Source: Armatimonadota bacterium
Lineage (GTDB): Bacteria; Armatimonadota; Fimbriimonadia; Fimbriimonadales; Fimbriimonadaceae
Length of the DNA: 64,000 nucleotides
Direction of reading: 5' to 3'
NCBI GenBank assembly: GCA_018268315.1
Contig: JAFDWU010000001.1
Coordinates: 39,280 to 103,279, forward strand
In this document: one piece after another, positions 35,847-44,877 of the stretch
Layout: every line of letters begins with the position of its first letter
Position numbering within the stretch: position 1 is the first letter of the stretch
The notes under the pieces: model-generated
What the model was told of the DNA's origin: nothing
The model's input: only the letters and a program-made list of their open reading frames with translations
Database searches by the model: none
Translations under genes and position numbers: made by a program

Positions 35847-35924
35847 CTCTGGTAGAAATATCGGCACTTAGTGTCAGGCTTTATAGCCGTCATAGAAGCT
35901 AATTCGGGGTAACGTTACGCAATC

Positions 35925-37424
35925 ATGGCCGCAACCTCGACGAATGTATCGGCAATCACCGATTTGATGAACCGATTCTATGACATCAACGCGCTAAGAA
36001 GCGCCCTTGCCTCTTTTGAGTGGGATCAGCAGGTCCTGATGCCACAGGGTGGCGCAAGCGCTCGCGCGGAACACATCGGCATCCTTTCGCGGATGGAGCA
36101 CGATCTCGTTACCGACGACACCACCCGAACGCTGATCGAGCGAGCCGCTGGCGCGGCTGAAACCGACGACGAGCGAGCACTCGTTCGGATCACCAAGCGC
36201 GAATACGACATCGCCACCAAGATTCCCACTTCGCTCGTGGCCGAAAAGAGCCGCCTTGGCGCAATCGCCCACGAATCTTGGGTGAAGGCGCGAGCAAATA
36301 ACGATTACAAGAGCTTCGCACCTCAGCTGAAGCGCATGTTCGAAATCGTGAAGGAAGAGGCCGACGCTTTGGGCTGGAAGAACCACCCGTACGACGCGCT
36401 GACGGACCAGTACGAGGAAGGCGCGACCCATGCGGATTGGACCCGTATGTTCGAGGGGCTGAAGTCCAAGCAGATTGAACTCGTTCGCAGGATCGCCGAG
36501 AAGCCGACGATTGACGACAGCGCTTTTTACGGCAATTGGGATCTGAACGCCCAGCGCAAATTTGGCAACATGCTGGTTCAGGCGATCGGCTTCGATATGG
36601 ATCGCGGACGGCAGGACGAGGCGGCCCATCCGTTCTGTAGCGGCTGGTCGGTTGGCGACGTCCGTCTGACGACCCGCTACAAGGATTACCTCCCCTCTGG
36701 CATCTTTGGATCGCTGCACGAAGCCGGTCACGGCATGTACGAGCAGGGTTCACCGATGGCTTGGGATCGCAGCCCGCTGGCAGGCGGCGTTTCGCTTGGC
36801 ATTCACGAGAGCCAGAGCCGAACGTGGGAAAACATCGTTGGCCGAAGCCGTGGTTTCTGGAAGTTCTTCGGGCCGAAGCTCCGAGAGACCTTCCCCGGAC
36901 TGAAACTATCCGGCGAGGAGTTCTACCGCGCCATCAACAAGGTTGAGCCGTCGTTCATCCGCGTTGAAGCCGATGAAGTGACCTACAACCTGCACGTTCT
37001 GGTTCGCTTCGAGATCGAGTCGGAAATGCTGACGGGCAAGCTGACGGTTGAGGATCTGCCGGAGGCTTGGAACGCCAAGTACACCGAGTATCTGGGCATC
37101 ACGCCGAAGACTTACTCAGAAGGCTGCTTGCAGGACGTTCACTGGTCGATGGGCAGCATCGGCTACTTCCCCACTTATACGATGGGCAACTTGCTGAGCT
37201 ACCAGATTTGGAACGTGCTTGAGAAGGACCTTGGCGACACCGCTTCGATGATCGAAAGCGGCAACTTCAAGCCAATCCTTAACTGGCTGCAAGAGAAGGT
37301 CTACTCGCAGGGCAAGAAGTATCCGCCGAAGGAGCTCGTTATGCGCGTAACCGGCAAGCCGGTGGGCGCAGAGGATTACCTCGAGGGCCTCACGAAGAAG
37401 TACACCGAAATCTACAGCCTGTAG
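35925..37424 (+). CDS. M32 family metallocarboxypeptidase (carboxypeptidase Taq type)
   Basis: 499 aa, normal for the family. A zinc carboxypeptidase that removes C-terminal residues other than proline. The zinc motif is SLHEAGHGMYEQG near residue 265, with the third ligand Glu in LGIHESQSRTWENI. Other family blocks: LRSALASFEWDQQVLMPQG at the N-terminus and IRVEADEVTYNLHVLVRFE. It has no signal peptide, so it is cytoplasmic. TAACGT lies 9 nt before the ATG. It ends flush against the convergent UDP-glucose dehydrogenase gene. Confidence 0.95.
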   Translation: MAATSTNVSAITDLMNRFYDINALRSALASFEWDQQVLMPQGGASARAEHIGILSRMEHDLVTDDTTRTLIERAAGAAETDDERALVRITKREYDIATKIPTSLVAEKSRLGAIAHESWVKARANNDYKSFAPQLKRMFEIVKEEADALGWKNHPYDALTDQYEEGATHADWTRMFEGLKSKQIELVRRIAEKPTIDDSAFYGNWDLNAQRKFGNMLVQAIGFDMDRGRQDEAAHPFCSGWSVGDVRLTTRYKDYLPSGIFGSLHEAGHGMYEQGSPMAWDRSPLAGGVSLGIHESQSRTWENIVGRSRGFWKFFGPKLRETFPGLKLSGEEFYRAINKVEPSFIRVEADEVTYNLHVLVRFEIESEMLTGKLTVEDLPEAWNAKYTEYLGITPKTYSEGCLQDVHWSMGSIGYFPTYTMGNLLSYQIWNVLEKDLGDTASMIESGNFKPILNWLQEKVYSQGKKYPPKELVMRVTGKPVGAEDYLEGLTKKYTEIYSL

Positions 37425-38738
37425 TTAATCGAACAGGCGAGCGCCGTTGCCTGAGCCGATTGTGTGGTATTCCAAACCCGCTCTCTCGGCTCGGGCAGGG
37501 CCGTAAAGCCGCCGACCATCGAAGAGCACCTTGCTCTTCATCGGCTTTGCCAATTTGGCAAGGTCGAGATTGCGGAATTCAGCCCACTCAGTAACCAGAA
37601 TCACCGCATCCGCGTCTTCCGCCACCGCGTAGGGGTCATCAACGATTTCGATGTCCGGGTGGATAGCCTTCACGTTCTCGGCAGCGATACGATCGCATGC
37701 CTTGATTTTCGCACCGCGAGCCTTCGCGAATTCGATAATCGCCAGAGACTTGGCGTCGCGAATATCATCGGTGTTTGGCTTAAACGCCAGACCGAGGAGA
37801 CCGATGGTCCTGCCCTTCAGACCGCCCAGGCGGTTCTCAAGTCGGCACATAAAGTTGATTGTCTGGTCCTCGTTGATGTTGACGACCTCTTTCAGCAGCT
37901 TAAAATCGTAGCCAAACTGCTCGGAAACCGTGATGAGGCCCGACACATCCTTCGGGAAGCAGCTTCCACCCCAGCCGAGGCCGGCCTGTAGGAACTGGTT
38001 GCCGATGCGGGCATCTGCGCCAAGGCCCTTCGCGACGTCTTGCACATCCGCCCCGCATAGCTCGCAAAGGCGGCTGATGGCGTTGATGAAGCTGATCTTC
38101 ATCGCAAGGAAGCTGTTGCTGGCGTACTTGATAAGCTCCGCGCTGGCAAGGTCGGTAATGAACATTGGGCGCTGCACGGGCCAATAAAGCTCAACGACCT
38201 TTGAGGCGGCGCGACGGCTGTTCGCGCCAATAACAATTCGATCTGGATTCAGCGCATCGTAGCACGCCGAGCCTTCGCGAAGGAATTCGGGGTTGCTGAC
38301 GACCTCCGCCATTTCGTCAGTCAGGCCCTCCTCGCGCAGGATTTGGGTGACGAGTTCACCGGTGCCCACCGGAACCGTCGACTTGTTGACGATGACGGTG
38401 TAGTGAGAAACGTTCTTGGCGATTTCACGTGCAACCGCTTTGACGGCGCGTATATCGGGAGTACCATCTTCCATCGGCGGTGTGCCGACGGCGATGAAGA
38501 CGATGTCTGATTCCTTGGTGGCTTTGGCGACAGAATCGGAGTACCTCAGGCGGCCCTCTTCGACCCCCTGCTTCATCAGGTCTTCGATGCCCGGTTCGTA
38601 AATTGGGGAGATGCCCTCGCGCAGCTTCTTCAGCTTCGCCTTGTCGTTATCGACACAAGTGACGTCTGCGCCAAGCTTGGCAAGCACAACGCCGGTTACA
38701 AGCCCAACATATCCGGTTCCTACAACGGCAACTTTCAC
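37425..38738 (-). CDS. UDP-glucose 6-dehydrogenase
   Basis: 437 aa. Oxidises UDP-glucose to UDP-glucuronate for polysaccharide. NAD-binding VKVAVVGTGYVGLVTGVVLA at the N-terminus, VFIAVGTPP, the catalytic Cys in GLGWGGSCFPKDV near residue 260, and the C-terminal GLAFKPNTDDIRDAKSL are all present. It starts at a GTG. UDP-N-acetyl analogues cannot be excluded. It lies 86 nt after the polysaccharide epimerase gene, in the same direction, and completes the three-gene sugar set. Confidence 0.92.
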   Translation of the reverse strand: MKVAVVGTGYVGLVTGVVLAKLGADVTCVDNDKAKLKKLREGISPIYEPGIEDLMKQGVEEGRLRYSDSVAKATKESDIVFIAVGTPPMEDGTPDIRAVKAVAREIAKNVSHYTVIVNKSTVPVGTGELVTQILREEGLTDEMAEVVSNPEFLREGSACYDALNPDRIVIGANSRRAASKVVELYWPVQRPMFITDLASAELIKYASNSFLAMKISFINAISRLCELCGADVQDVAKGLGADARIGNQFLQAGLGWGGSCFPKDVSGLITVSEQFGYDFKLLKEVVNINEDQTINFMCRLENRLGGLKGRTIGLLGLAFKPNTDDIRDAKSLAIIEFAKARGAKIKACDRIAAENVKAIHPDIEIVDDPYAVAEDADAVILVTEWAEFRNLDLAKLAKPMKSKVLFDGRRLYGPARAERAGLEYHTIGSGNGARLFD

Positions 38739-38824
38739 TTAAACAGCACTCCAAAGCAACTCATACCGCGAGGATACTAGAATCATCGAGGTTCATTTTC
38801 GGCATCCAAATCGCCTTTCCCCAG

Positions 38825-40735
38825 CTAGTGCGCAGCCTGTTCTTCGGGCAGCGGCTTGGTCTTTACAATGTCCATCAGCAAATCAAAGGCGCCCTTCTCA
38901 TCTCCCGCCTTGCACTTCTTCATCAGCTCGCCAACGGCGGCATCAAGCTCGCTGATCGAAAGTTGTTCGCCCGGCACAATGCTGATCTTCGGGTGCTTCG
39001 TCGGGCTTAGCTCTTCCTTGCTGTAAGTCAGTTCCTCGTGGAGCTTTTCACCGGGGCGCATTCCCGTGATGCTCACTTCGATATCCTTTTCGGGCACAAG
39101 GCCGTGGAGCGAGATGAGGTCATAAGCAAGATCCATGATTCGGATGGGTTCGCCCATATCGAGAATGAACACCTCGCCATCCTTGCCCATAGCACCCGCC
39201 TGCAGGATGAGCTGGACTGCCTCAGGAATGGTCATGAAATAGCGCTCCATGTCCGGATGGGTGATGGTTACAGGGCCGCCGCGCCGAATCTGCTCTTTCA
39301 GAACCGGAATCAGGCTTCCGCGCGATCCGAGAACGTTGCCAAACCTCACCGCGCCGAACTGGGTTTTGTACTCGCGAGCATACGCCTGGACCATCAGTTC
39401 GCAGACGCGCTTGGTAGCCCCCATCACGCTGCTTGGGTTCACCGCCTTGTCGGTCGAGACGAGGATGAATTTTCTGAGGTCTGCCTGCAGGGAAAGCTGG
39501 ATAAGATTCCAAGTTCCCAGCACGTTGTTTTCAATTGCCTCAATCGGGTTCGCCTGCATCAAAGGCACGTGCTTATGGGCGGCGGCATGGAAAAGGACGG
39601 TTGGCTGCACCTGACGGAAAACTCGCTCAAGCGCGGGCATGGAACGCACGTCCGCCACGACCGCATCGCACCGTCTGCCGTATGTGCTCGCAAGCTCCAT
39701 CTGGATTTCATAGATGCTGTTTTCGCCTCGACCGAGTAGGCACAAGTTGTGCGGCGGAAGCGAAGCGATTTGGCGCGCAAGCTCGCCACCAATCGAGCCA
39801 CCAGCACCGGTGATGAGCACGGATTCATCCCGCAGATAACCGGCGATATCGTTGACATCTGCGCGAAGCACCTTGCGGCGGAGCAGGTCTTCGATTTCGA
39901 CCGTTCTAAGCTGGGCGGACAGATCGGCGTTTGCGCCGACAAGCAGGTTAGAGACGCCCGGCAAAGTCTTAACGCGAACGTTGCATTGGCGGCAAAGGTC
40001 GAAGATGCGGCGGATATTACGGCCATCAAGTGAAGGGATCGCGATGAGGGCTTCTTCGATACCCAGGGTTCGGGCGATGTGGGGGATATCCTCCGTTGTT
40101 CCGAGCACGCGCGACCCGTAGATACGCAGATTTGTCTTTTGGGGGTCGTCATCAACCAGGCCCACGATGTCGTACCGGTGCTTGCGAGCGCGCATCACTT
40201 CGCGGAGCAGCGTCTCACCGGCATCGCCGGCGCCGATAACAAGCGTTCGAACGGCGGGCTTTGAAACTCGCCGACGGCTTGCCGCCCTATTCCAAGACTG
40301 CACACGCCGGAAAACGCGAGTGCCTGCAATCAAGCTAAAGCTGAAGAACAGGAAGAGCAGAGTGAAATCGAAGTGCGTGTGCCCTTTCAGCGGGCCATAG
40401 CCCAGCGTTAAACCGAAGAGACAGACACTAAAGAACGCGCTGCTGGCAGCCAGTCGAACGAGGTCGTCGATGTTGAAATACCTTTCCGATATCCAATAGA
40501 AGCCAGCCGCGAAAAGGGTCAGCGCCGCCACAAACGCCATCGGGACGGAATAGTAGCCGAGGATCGACACGACAGCAGCCGGGGAGCCCTGGAAGCTGGC
40601 GAGGCCGGAAAAGGCCATCGCGATGATGATAATCAAGAAGTCAACGAGAACTGCGCCTGCGAACGAGAGCCAGCGAGAAGGCGAACGACGGAGGGCGTGA
40701 TCCAGCACCATCAGCGCCTTCCGTTTGGAATTCAT
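38825..40735 (-). CDS. nucleoside-diphosphate sugar epimerase/dehydratase (PglF/CapD type)
   Basis: 636 aa. Four N-terminal membrane helices (for example WLSFAGAVLVDFLIIIIAMA) are followed by a first Rossmann domain (TLVIGAGDAGETLLREV) and a second, catalytic SDR domain (LITGAGGSIGGELARQIASL, VSTDKAVNPSSVMGATKR). This matches the membrane-bound UDP-GlcNAc 4,6-dehydratase class that starts the pathway to aminated or N-acetylated sugars. Its ATG directly follows the aminotransferase stop (TAGATG), so the two are coupled and probably act in sequence: dehydration, then amination of the 4-keto sugar. Confidence 0.9.
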   Translation of the reverse strand: MNSKRKALMVLDHALRRSPSRWLSFAGAVLVDFLIIIIAMAFSGLASFQGSPAAVVSILGYYSVPMAFVAALTLFAAGFYWISERYFNIDDLVRLAASSAFFSVCLFGLTLGYGPLKGHTHFDFTLLFLFFSFSLIAGTRVFRRVQSWNRAASRRRVSKPAVRTLVIGAGDAGETLLREVMRARKHRYDIVGLVDDDPQKTNLRIYGSRVLGTTEDIPHIARTLGIEEALIAIPSLDGRNIRRIFDLCRQCNVRVKTLPGVSNLLVGANADLSAQLRTVEIEDLLRRKVLRADVNDIAGYLRDESVLITGAGGSIGGELARQIASLPPHNLCLLGRGENSIYEIQMELASTYGRRCDAVVADVRSMPALERVFRQVQPTVLFHAAAHKHVPLMQANPIEAIENNVLGTWNLIQLSLQADLRKFILVSTDKAVNPSSVMGATKRVCELMVQAYAREYKTQFGAVRFGNVLGSRGSLIPVLKEQIRRGGPVTITHPDMERYFMTIPEAVQLILQAGAMGKDGEVFILDMGEPIRIMDLAYDLISLHGLVPEKDIEVSITGMRPGEKLHEELTYSKEELSPTKHPKISIVPGEQLSISELDAAVGELMKKCKAGDEKGAFDLLMDIVKTKPLPEEQAAH

Positions 40736-41929
40736 CTACTTCGTCGCCTTGCGGAGAACCTCCGCGATAACGTCAGCCGCCGATTCCATTTCGGCAACGG
40801 TTAGAGTGGGGTGTACGAGCGCCATGACGGACGTCTCGCCAAGTTCCTTGGCGATTGGCAACCGTTCTTTGGGGCCGAGGCCAGCATCCTTGAAGGCCTT
40901 TTCAAGATATATCTCAGAGCAGCTGCCGCTGTAGAACGGAACGCCGAGGTCGACGACCTCCTCCAGAATCCTTTCACGAGTCCAGTCGGGCTTCATCGCG
41001 GAAAGGTTGAGGTAGCCGTACCACTTGTAGTTAGCGTGCTCCATGTAGCTTGGCGCTTCCTCGATGCGCAGAATGTCCAAATTGCGCAGGCGTCGGTTAA
41101 GGATGGCGGCGTTGCGCGCGCGCAGCGCCTTCCAATCATCCAGCTTTCGAAGCTGAATCCTGCCGATAGCACCTTGAATCTCCGTCATGCGCCAGTTGCT
41201 TCCAAACGATTCATGCAGCCAGCGGAAACCGATAGGATGGGGGCGATTGTAGACCGCGTCGTAGCTCTTGCCGTGGTCTTTGAGCGACCAGCACTTGGAC
41301 CAGATTTCTCCGTCGTTTAGAGTGATCATGCCGCCTTCCCCGGCGGTGGTCATGATTTTGTCCTGGCAGAAGCTGAATGACCCGGCATGGCCAATAGAAC
41401 CCACTGGCCGCCCGTGATAGGTCGCTCCATGCGCCTGCGCGCAATCCTCGATGATGTAAAGGCCCTTCTTGGCGGCAAGCGCCATGATCGGATCCATCTC
41501 GACGGGATATCCGCCGAGGTGGACGAGGATGATTGCTCGTGTCCTTGGCGTGAGCACTGCTTCAATCGTCTCGGCGGTTAGGTTGCCGGAATGGCGATCA
41601 ACGTCGGCGAAGACGGGAACCCCGCCCTGTGTTACCACGCAAGAGGCGGATGCCATAAAACTTCGCGGGGACACGATGACCTCGTCGTTTGGCTTAAGGT
41701 CAATGGCGCGAAGGAGGGCTTCAAGGGTCACGGTGCCGTTCATCATCGCTACGGCATGGCGAGTGCCGACGTAGGCGGCAAATTCTGTCTCGAAGTGGCG
41801 GCATTCTTCGCCGGTCCAGTAGTTGACCTTGCCGCTGGAAAGTACGCGCGCAGCCGCTTCAACTTCATCCGGCGCGAACTCCGGCCAGGGATGGGTAATG
41901 GCGACTCTCGTCTCGGCAGCGCTATTCAC
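40736..41929 (-). CDS. DegT/DnrJ/EryC1 sugar aminotransferase
   Basis: 397 aa, PLP-dependent. It would aminate the keto sugar made by the adjacent dehydratase. The PLP lysine sits in SFCQDKIMTTAGEGGMITLN; earlier blocks are RHFETEFAAYVGTRHAVAMM and YIIEDCAQAHGATYHGRPVG. It starts at a GTG with GAGG 11 nt upstream and heads the operon. The promoter is about 110 nt upstream (TATAAT at 42039-42044), leaving a leader with two possible hairpins. Confidence 0.93.
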   Translation of the reverse strand: MNSAAETRVAITHPWPEFAPDEVEAAARVLSSGKVNYWTGEECRHFETEFAAYVGTRHAVAMMNGTVTLEALLRAIDLKPNDEVIVSPRSFMASASCVVTQGGVPVFADVDRHSGNLTAETIEAVLTPRTRAIILVHLGGYPVEMDPIMALAAKKGLYIIEDCAQAHGATYHGRPVGSIGHAGSFSFCQDKIMTTAGEGGMITLNDGEIWSKCWSLKDHGKSYDAVYNRPHPIGFRWLHESFGSNWRMTEIQGAIGRIQLRKLDDWKALRARNAAILNRRLRNLDILRIEEAPSYMEHANYKWYGYLNLSAMKPDWTRERILEEVVDLGVPFYSGSCSEIYLEKAFKDAGLGPKERLPIAKELGETSVMALVHPTLTVAEMESAADVIAEVLRKATK

Positions 41930-42044
41930 AATTCTTCGACCTCAAACAAGCAAAAAGCCATAAGGCTAAATAAAACGCTTCTAGTTTCTCTAAGAATGAA
42001 TTCAAAAAGCAATCTTTTTGAGACATTCGTACTCCGCGATTATA
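41930..42044 (-). promoter_or_regulatory. promoter and structured leader of the sugar operon
   Basis: TATAAT at 42044-42039 is preceded by CCAATTCG (42052-42045), an arrangement also found upstream of glgA. The leader of about 100 nt contains a perfect 8-bp hairpin TCAAAAAG-ATTG-CTTTTTGA (42021-42002) and a shorter AGCC-TTAT-GGCT followed by TTTTTG (about 41967-41951), which could attenuate. No gene is visible in it. Confidence 0.5.
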
Positions 42045-42058
42045 CGAATTGGACGCTT

Positions 42059-42787
42059 TTAGCTCGAAACTGTTTCAGTGGAGACGGTGCAACGATTTCG
42101 TTTGGCATCAACTTCTAGGATCAGGAGTTTGTCGCCCTTAGAGATGGTGCGCGCGGTTGGAAGCTCGGAGGGCGGCAAGAGGGCAAGTAGCTCTCGCCTT
42201 GCGCCGTCAATCTCTACTGAGATAATTCCTTGACCCTTCGCGTCGAATCCCGACTCTGCGGTTGCCAGCGTTGCGACCGCTGCCTCCAAACCCTCGCTTG
42301 GGCGGGTGAAGCCGATCACGAGGTTCATGATCATTGGAAGCAGGGCGAAATCGAAGAGAAGGCCGGCAATGATGGCTAGGCCAATGAGCAATGGACCGGC
42401 TAGGATCGGCTGCAGAATTACGCCAATGAACCCAAAGCCGACGCAGAATCCAAAGATTTGAACCGGCGATAGGAAGCCGATGAGCAGGCTCTTCAGAACC
42501 CCGGAAGCGCCTCCGGCAGGCTTCGAGAACTTGATTCCGTGCGACTGCGGGCCATGCGCGTGACCGTGACCACCATGCGGCGCGGGGGCAGCATGACCGT
42601 GACCACCGTGTGGCACGCTGGCAGCATGGCCGTGACCTGCATGAGGCAAAGCGGAAGTGTGGCCATGACCCGTGTGCAGCGACCCCGAGTGGCCCGAGCC
42701 GTGGTGAGCCCCCGGCATGTGGACAAAGCCAAGAATGCTAAGGAGCACGATCCCCGACGCGCCGAACAGCAGCAATGACAAGAACAT
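42059..42787 (-). CDS. membrane protein with His-rich repeat and NfeD-like C-terminal domain
   Basis: 242 aa. One N-terminal membrane helix, then residues 28-80 made of a His/Gly repeat of 10-11 residues (PHAGHGHAAS, PHGGHGHAAP, PHGGHGHAHG), then two or more membrane helices, then a C-terminal OB-like domain ending ISKGDKLLILEVDAKRNRCTV, similar in pattern to NfeD/YqiJ proteins. The His segment probably binds a metal such as Zn, Ni or Co; this is inference. TAATGT lies 9 nt before the ATG, partly overlapping AAAGGA. Confidence 0.72.
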   Translation of the reverse strand: MFLSLLLFGASGIVLLSILGFVHMPGAHHGSGHSGSLHTGHGHTSALPHAGHGHAASVPHGGHGHAAPAPHGGHGHAHGPQSHGIKFSKPAGGASGVLKSLLIGFLSPVQIFGFCVGFGFIGVILQPILAGPLLIGLAIIAGLLFDFALLPMIMNLVIGFTRPSEGLEAAVATLATAESGFDAKGQGIISVEIDGARRELLALLPPSELPTARTISKGDKLLILEVDAKRNRCTVSTETVSS

Positions 42788-42903
42788 GTCCTTTAGACAT
42801 TACTCGGTTACTGCTTGTCCGGTTGCTTCAATCCACTGCGATGGCAAATTCTTATGTCGACTTCAATAATCCTAAATGCCTAGGCTTCAATATATGAACA
42901 CTC

Positions 42904-42909
42904 TATAAT
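42904..42909 (+). promoter_or_regulatory. leaderless promoter of the 42917 gene
   Basis: Consensus TATAAT, then AGGTGGT, then ATG: a 7-nt gap. It is one of the clearest examples in the window. Confidence 0.65.
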
Positions 42910-42916
42910 AGGTGGT

Positions 42917-43405
42917 ATGGAATCGGCGCGTTACAAGCCAGGCGAGGCAGTGCGATGGCTGCAAGAAGGGGCGGAAGGGGCCAAGAAGAGCCTTCGCGAA
43001 AAGGGGCGCAGCATCACCCAACCAGATATCCATCATACGTTTTCGCAGAATGTCCGCGCCGTCGCAGGCGCTCTCCTGGATATGGGCAAAGGCGCGATGG
43101 CAGAAATTGCCCATCGTCAGGCGATGGCTCGCGAATATTCGCTGGGTGAGACGGCAATGGAGGTCATTCAGCCGGGAAGCGCCAAGGTTGTGCCCTACGA
43201 CACGATTCGACGCCTTGAGCAGCGCGGCGATCGGACGACGGTGATCACCACCACCTCTCGCTTTGTAATTCGGCCTTACGCTTACATCGTGGCGGGCCGC
43301 TTGAAGGTGCCGATTGGGTGGGAACGCAATGGCATGGAAGTTCCTTACGAACTGATCATCGAGGAACTTAGCGCGCGCTGCGGCCTAGACCTTGAGGAGC
43401 ACTAG
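42917..43405 (+). CDS. unknown soluble protein, C-terminal PH-like domain
   Basis: 162 aa. A charged helical N-terminal half (EAVRWLQEGAEGAKKSLREK) precedes a beta-rich segment VVPYDTIRRLEQRGDRTTVI, TTTSRFVIRPYAYIVAGR, and a final helix VPYELIIEELSARCGL. The second half has the layout of short bacterial PH-like domains. No signal peptide. The PH-like assignment is inference from the strand order. Its stop overlaps the convergent ygfZ stop by 4 nt. Confidence 0.7.
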   Translation: MESARYKPGEAVRWLQEGAEGAKKSLREKGRSITQPDIHHTFSQNVRAVAGALLDMGKGAMAEIAHRQAMAREYSLGETAMEVIQPGSAKVVPYDTIRRLEQRGDRTTVITTTSRFVIRPYAYIVAGRLKVPIGWERNGMEVPYELIIEELSARCGLDLEEH

Positions 43406-44190
43406 AGCGGCGGCTCGAAAACGACAGCCTTGACGCCGTCAACTTCGACGGTTGAACCTGCTTCTGCTGAATTCCTTATTAGCCCTGCGGCCAGGAAACC
43501 GTGGACTTCATCGTGCGCTGAGGAAGTGATGCGGCCAACCTCTTGGCCGTCCAGCGTAATAACCGCTCCGGTTGCCAATTCTGTTTCTGCTCGCAAGCCA
43601 GTCCAGCGGCGGTTCGTGTGGCCCCGCGAATGGATGCGCATCAGCACTTCTTGCCCGGTGTAGCAGCCTTTTGCGTAACTGATCGCCTTGCCGTCCCAGT
43701 AGGGGCCAAGCTCCGCGCCGAGCACTTTCTCGTTGTAATCCGCCCCGTAAACGGGCACGGCGTGGGCAATGCGCCATGCCTCGTAACTCGGGTGAATGGG
43801 CTGGGATTCGAGAGGCTGAGGGCTCCAAACCTCCACGTATCCATCCGGCCATGGAAAGCAAATACCTGCCTCAACAGCTTCGTTAACAACTTGGCAACTC
43901 AGTTCGCCAGATAGATCGCGAGCGGCAACATCTTCTAAGATCACCATTTCCTCGACCCTGGCAAGCAGATACTTCTTGGTAGCGGCCTCCAAGCTAATAA
44001 GCAACCGGGATGGCTCGAACAGGATGGAAAGCAGGGCCAGGATTTGCCCAGTTGGGTTGCAGAGCATGGCTTGGCGCACTTCCCCGCTTGCCATGCCGCG
44101 CAAGTCCTGCGTTACTTGGCCCTGAAGCCATACAAGGCGGTCCTCGCCGGTCAGTTCAACAAGGGCTCGTGGCGCTACGGGAAGCTGCAT
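43402..44190 (-). CDS. ygfZ: YgfZ/GcvT-like folate-binding protein
   Basis: 262 aa. YgfZ assists assembly or repair of Fe-S clusters in some enzymes and binds tetrahydrofolate. The family motif KGCYTGQEVLMRI is intact near residue 175. The N-terminus RLVWLQGQVTQDLRGM fits the GcvT fold. Only QueG, MutY and similar Fe-S enzymes elsewhere in the window would be candidate clients. The ATG has TAGGAA 7 nt upstream, readable as a ribosome site. Confidence 0.9.
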   Translation of the reverse strand: MQLPVAPRALVELTGEDRLVWLQGQVTQDLRGMASGEVRQAMLCNPTGQILALLSILFEPSRLLISLEAATKKYLLARVEEMVILEDVAARDLSGELSCQVVNEAVEAGICFPWPDGYVEVWSPQPLESQPIHPSYEAWRIAHAVPVYGADYNEKVLGAELGPYWDGKAISYAKGCYTGQEVLMRIHSRGHTNRRWTGLRAETELATGAVITLDGQEVGRITSSAHDEVHGFLAAGLIRNSAEAGSTVEVDGVKAVVFEPPL

Positions 44191-44205
44191 TGCTTAGTTC
44201 CTACG

Positions 44206-44877
44206 TCAGCCCAGCGGCCGGGCTTTGATTTCCGCCCACTTTCGCGGGTACTTGGCCAGGCTCTTCTGGACTTTGCGATAGATGGGGAATGAGCGCTTGA
44301 TCTCGGTGCCCGGCAGCTCTTTCTGCACAACCTCCTCCAGCTTCAAACCCAGGGGCTCAAGAAAGGCGTCGAAGAACTCTTCGTGAGCGCTTCGCATGGG
44401 CACAATCACCCCGCCCAGCCGCGCCATCGGCGCGGAAAGTTCAAGCTGGATCGCAAGCGGCGCCACCGCGCGGCCGGTGATGAAGTCGGCAGCTTCCCTT
44501 ATTCGGGATTCCTCTGCCCGGATTTGAACGACCTCCATGTTGGCGGGTTTTTGCTTGCGAAGGAACCCCAGCATCTTGCCGGACGAGTCCATCGCAATCA
44601 CCCTGAGGTCCGGACGAGCAACCGCAAGCGGAAAGGCGGGAAAGCCAGGCCCCGTGCCGAGGTCCACCACGATCGCACCCTGCGGGATCAGAGACTCGAT
44701 CAAGAGTGAATCCACGAAATGACGCAGCCAGCATTCTTCCTGCGGCACCCGCGTTAGGTTCATCACCTGGTTGGCGGCATACAGCGCCTCTTCAAACGCT
44801 TCAAACTGCGTCAGTTGCGCGGAAGTCAGGTCGATGCCTAACTCCCCGCAAGCCTTGCCGAATGCCTCGCTATTCAC
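44206..44877 (-). CDS. rsmG: 16S rRNA (guanine-527 N7) methyltransferase RsmG
   Basis: 223 aa. Methylates G527 in the 530 loop using S-adenosylmethionine. The AdoMet motif VVDLGTGPGFPAFPLAVARP and following VIAMDSSGKMLGFLRK are typical; the N-terminus LYAANQVMNLTRVPQEE also matches the family. The GTG start overlaps the stop of the BNR-protein gene (GTGA), and ygfZ follows 15 nt after its stop. Confidence 0.95.
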   Translation of the reverse strand: MNSEAFGKACGELGIDLTSAQLTQFEAFEEALYAANQVMNLTRVPQEECWLRHFVDSLLIESLIPQGAIVVDLGTGPGFPAFPLAVARPDLRVIAMDSSGKMLGFLRKQKPANMEVVQIRAEESRIREAADFITGRAVAPLAIQLELSAPMARLGGVIVPMRSAHEEFFDAFLEPLGLKLEEVVQKELPGTEIKRSFPIYRKVQKSLAKYPRKWAEIKARPLG

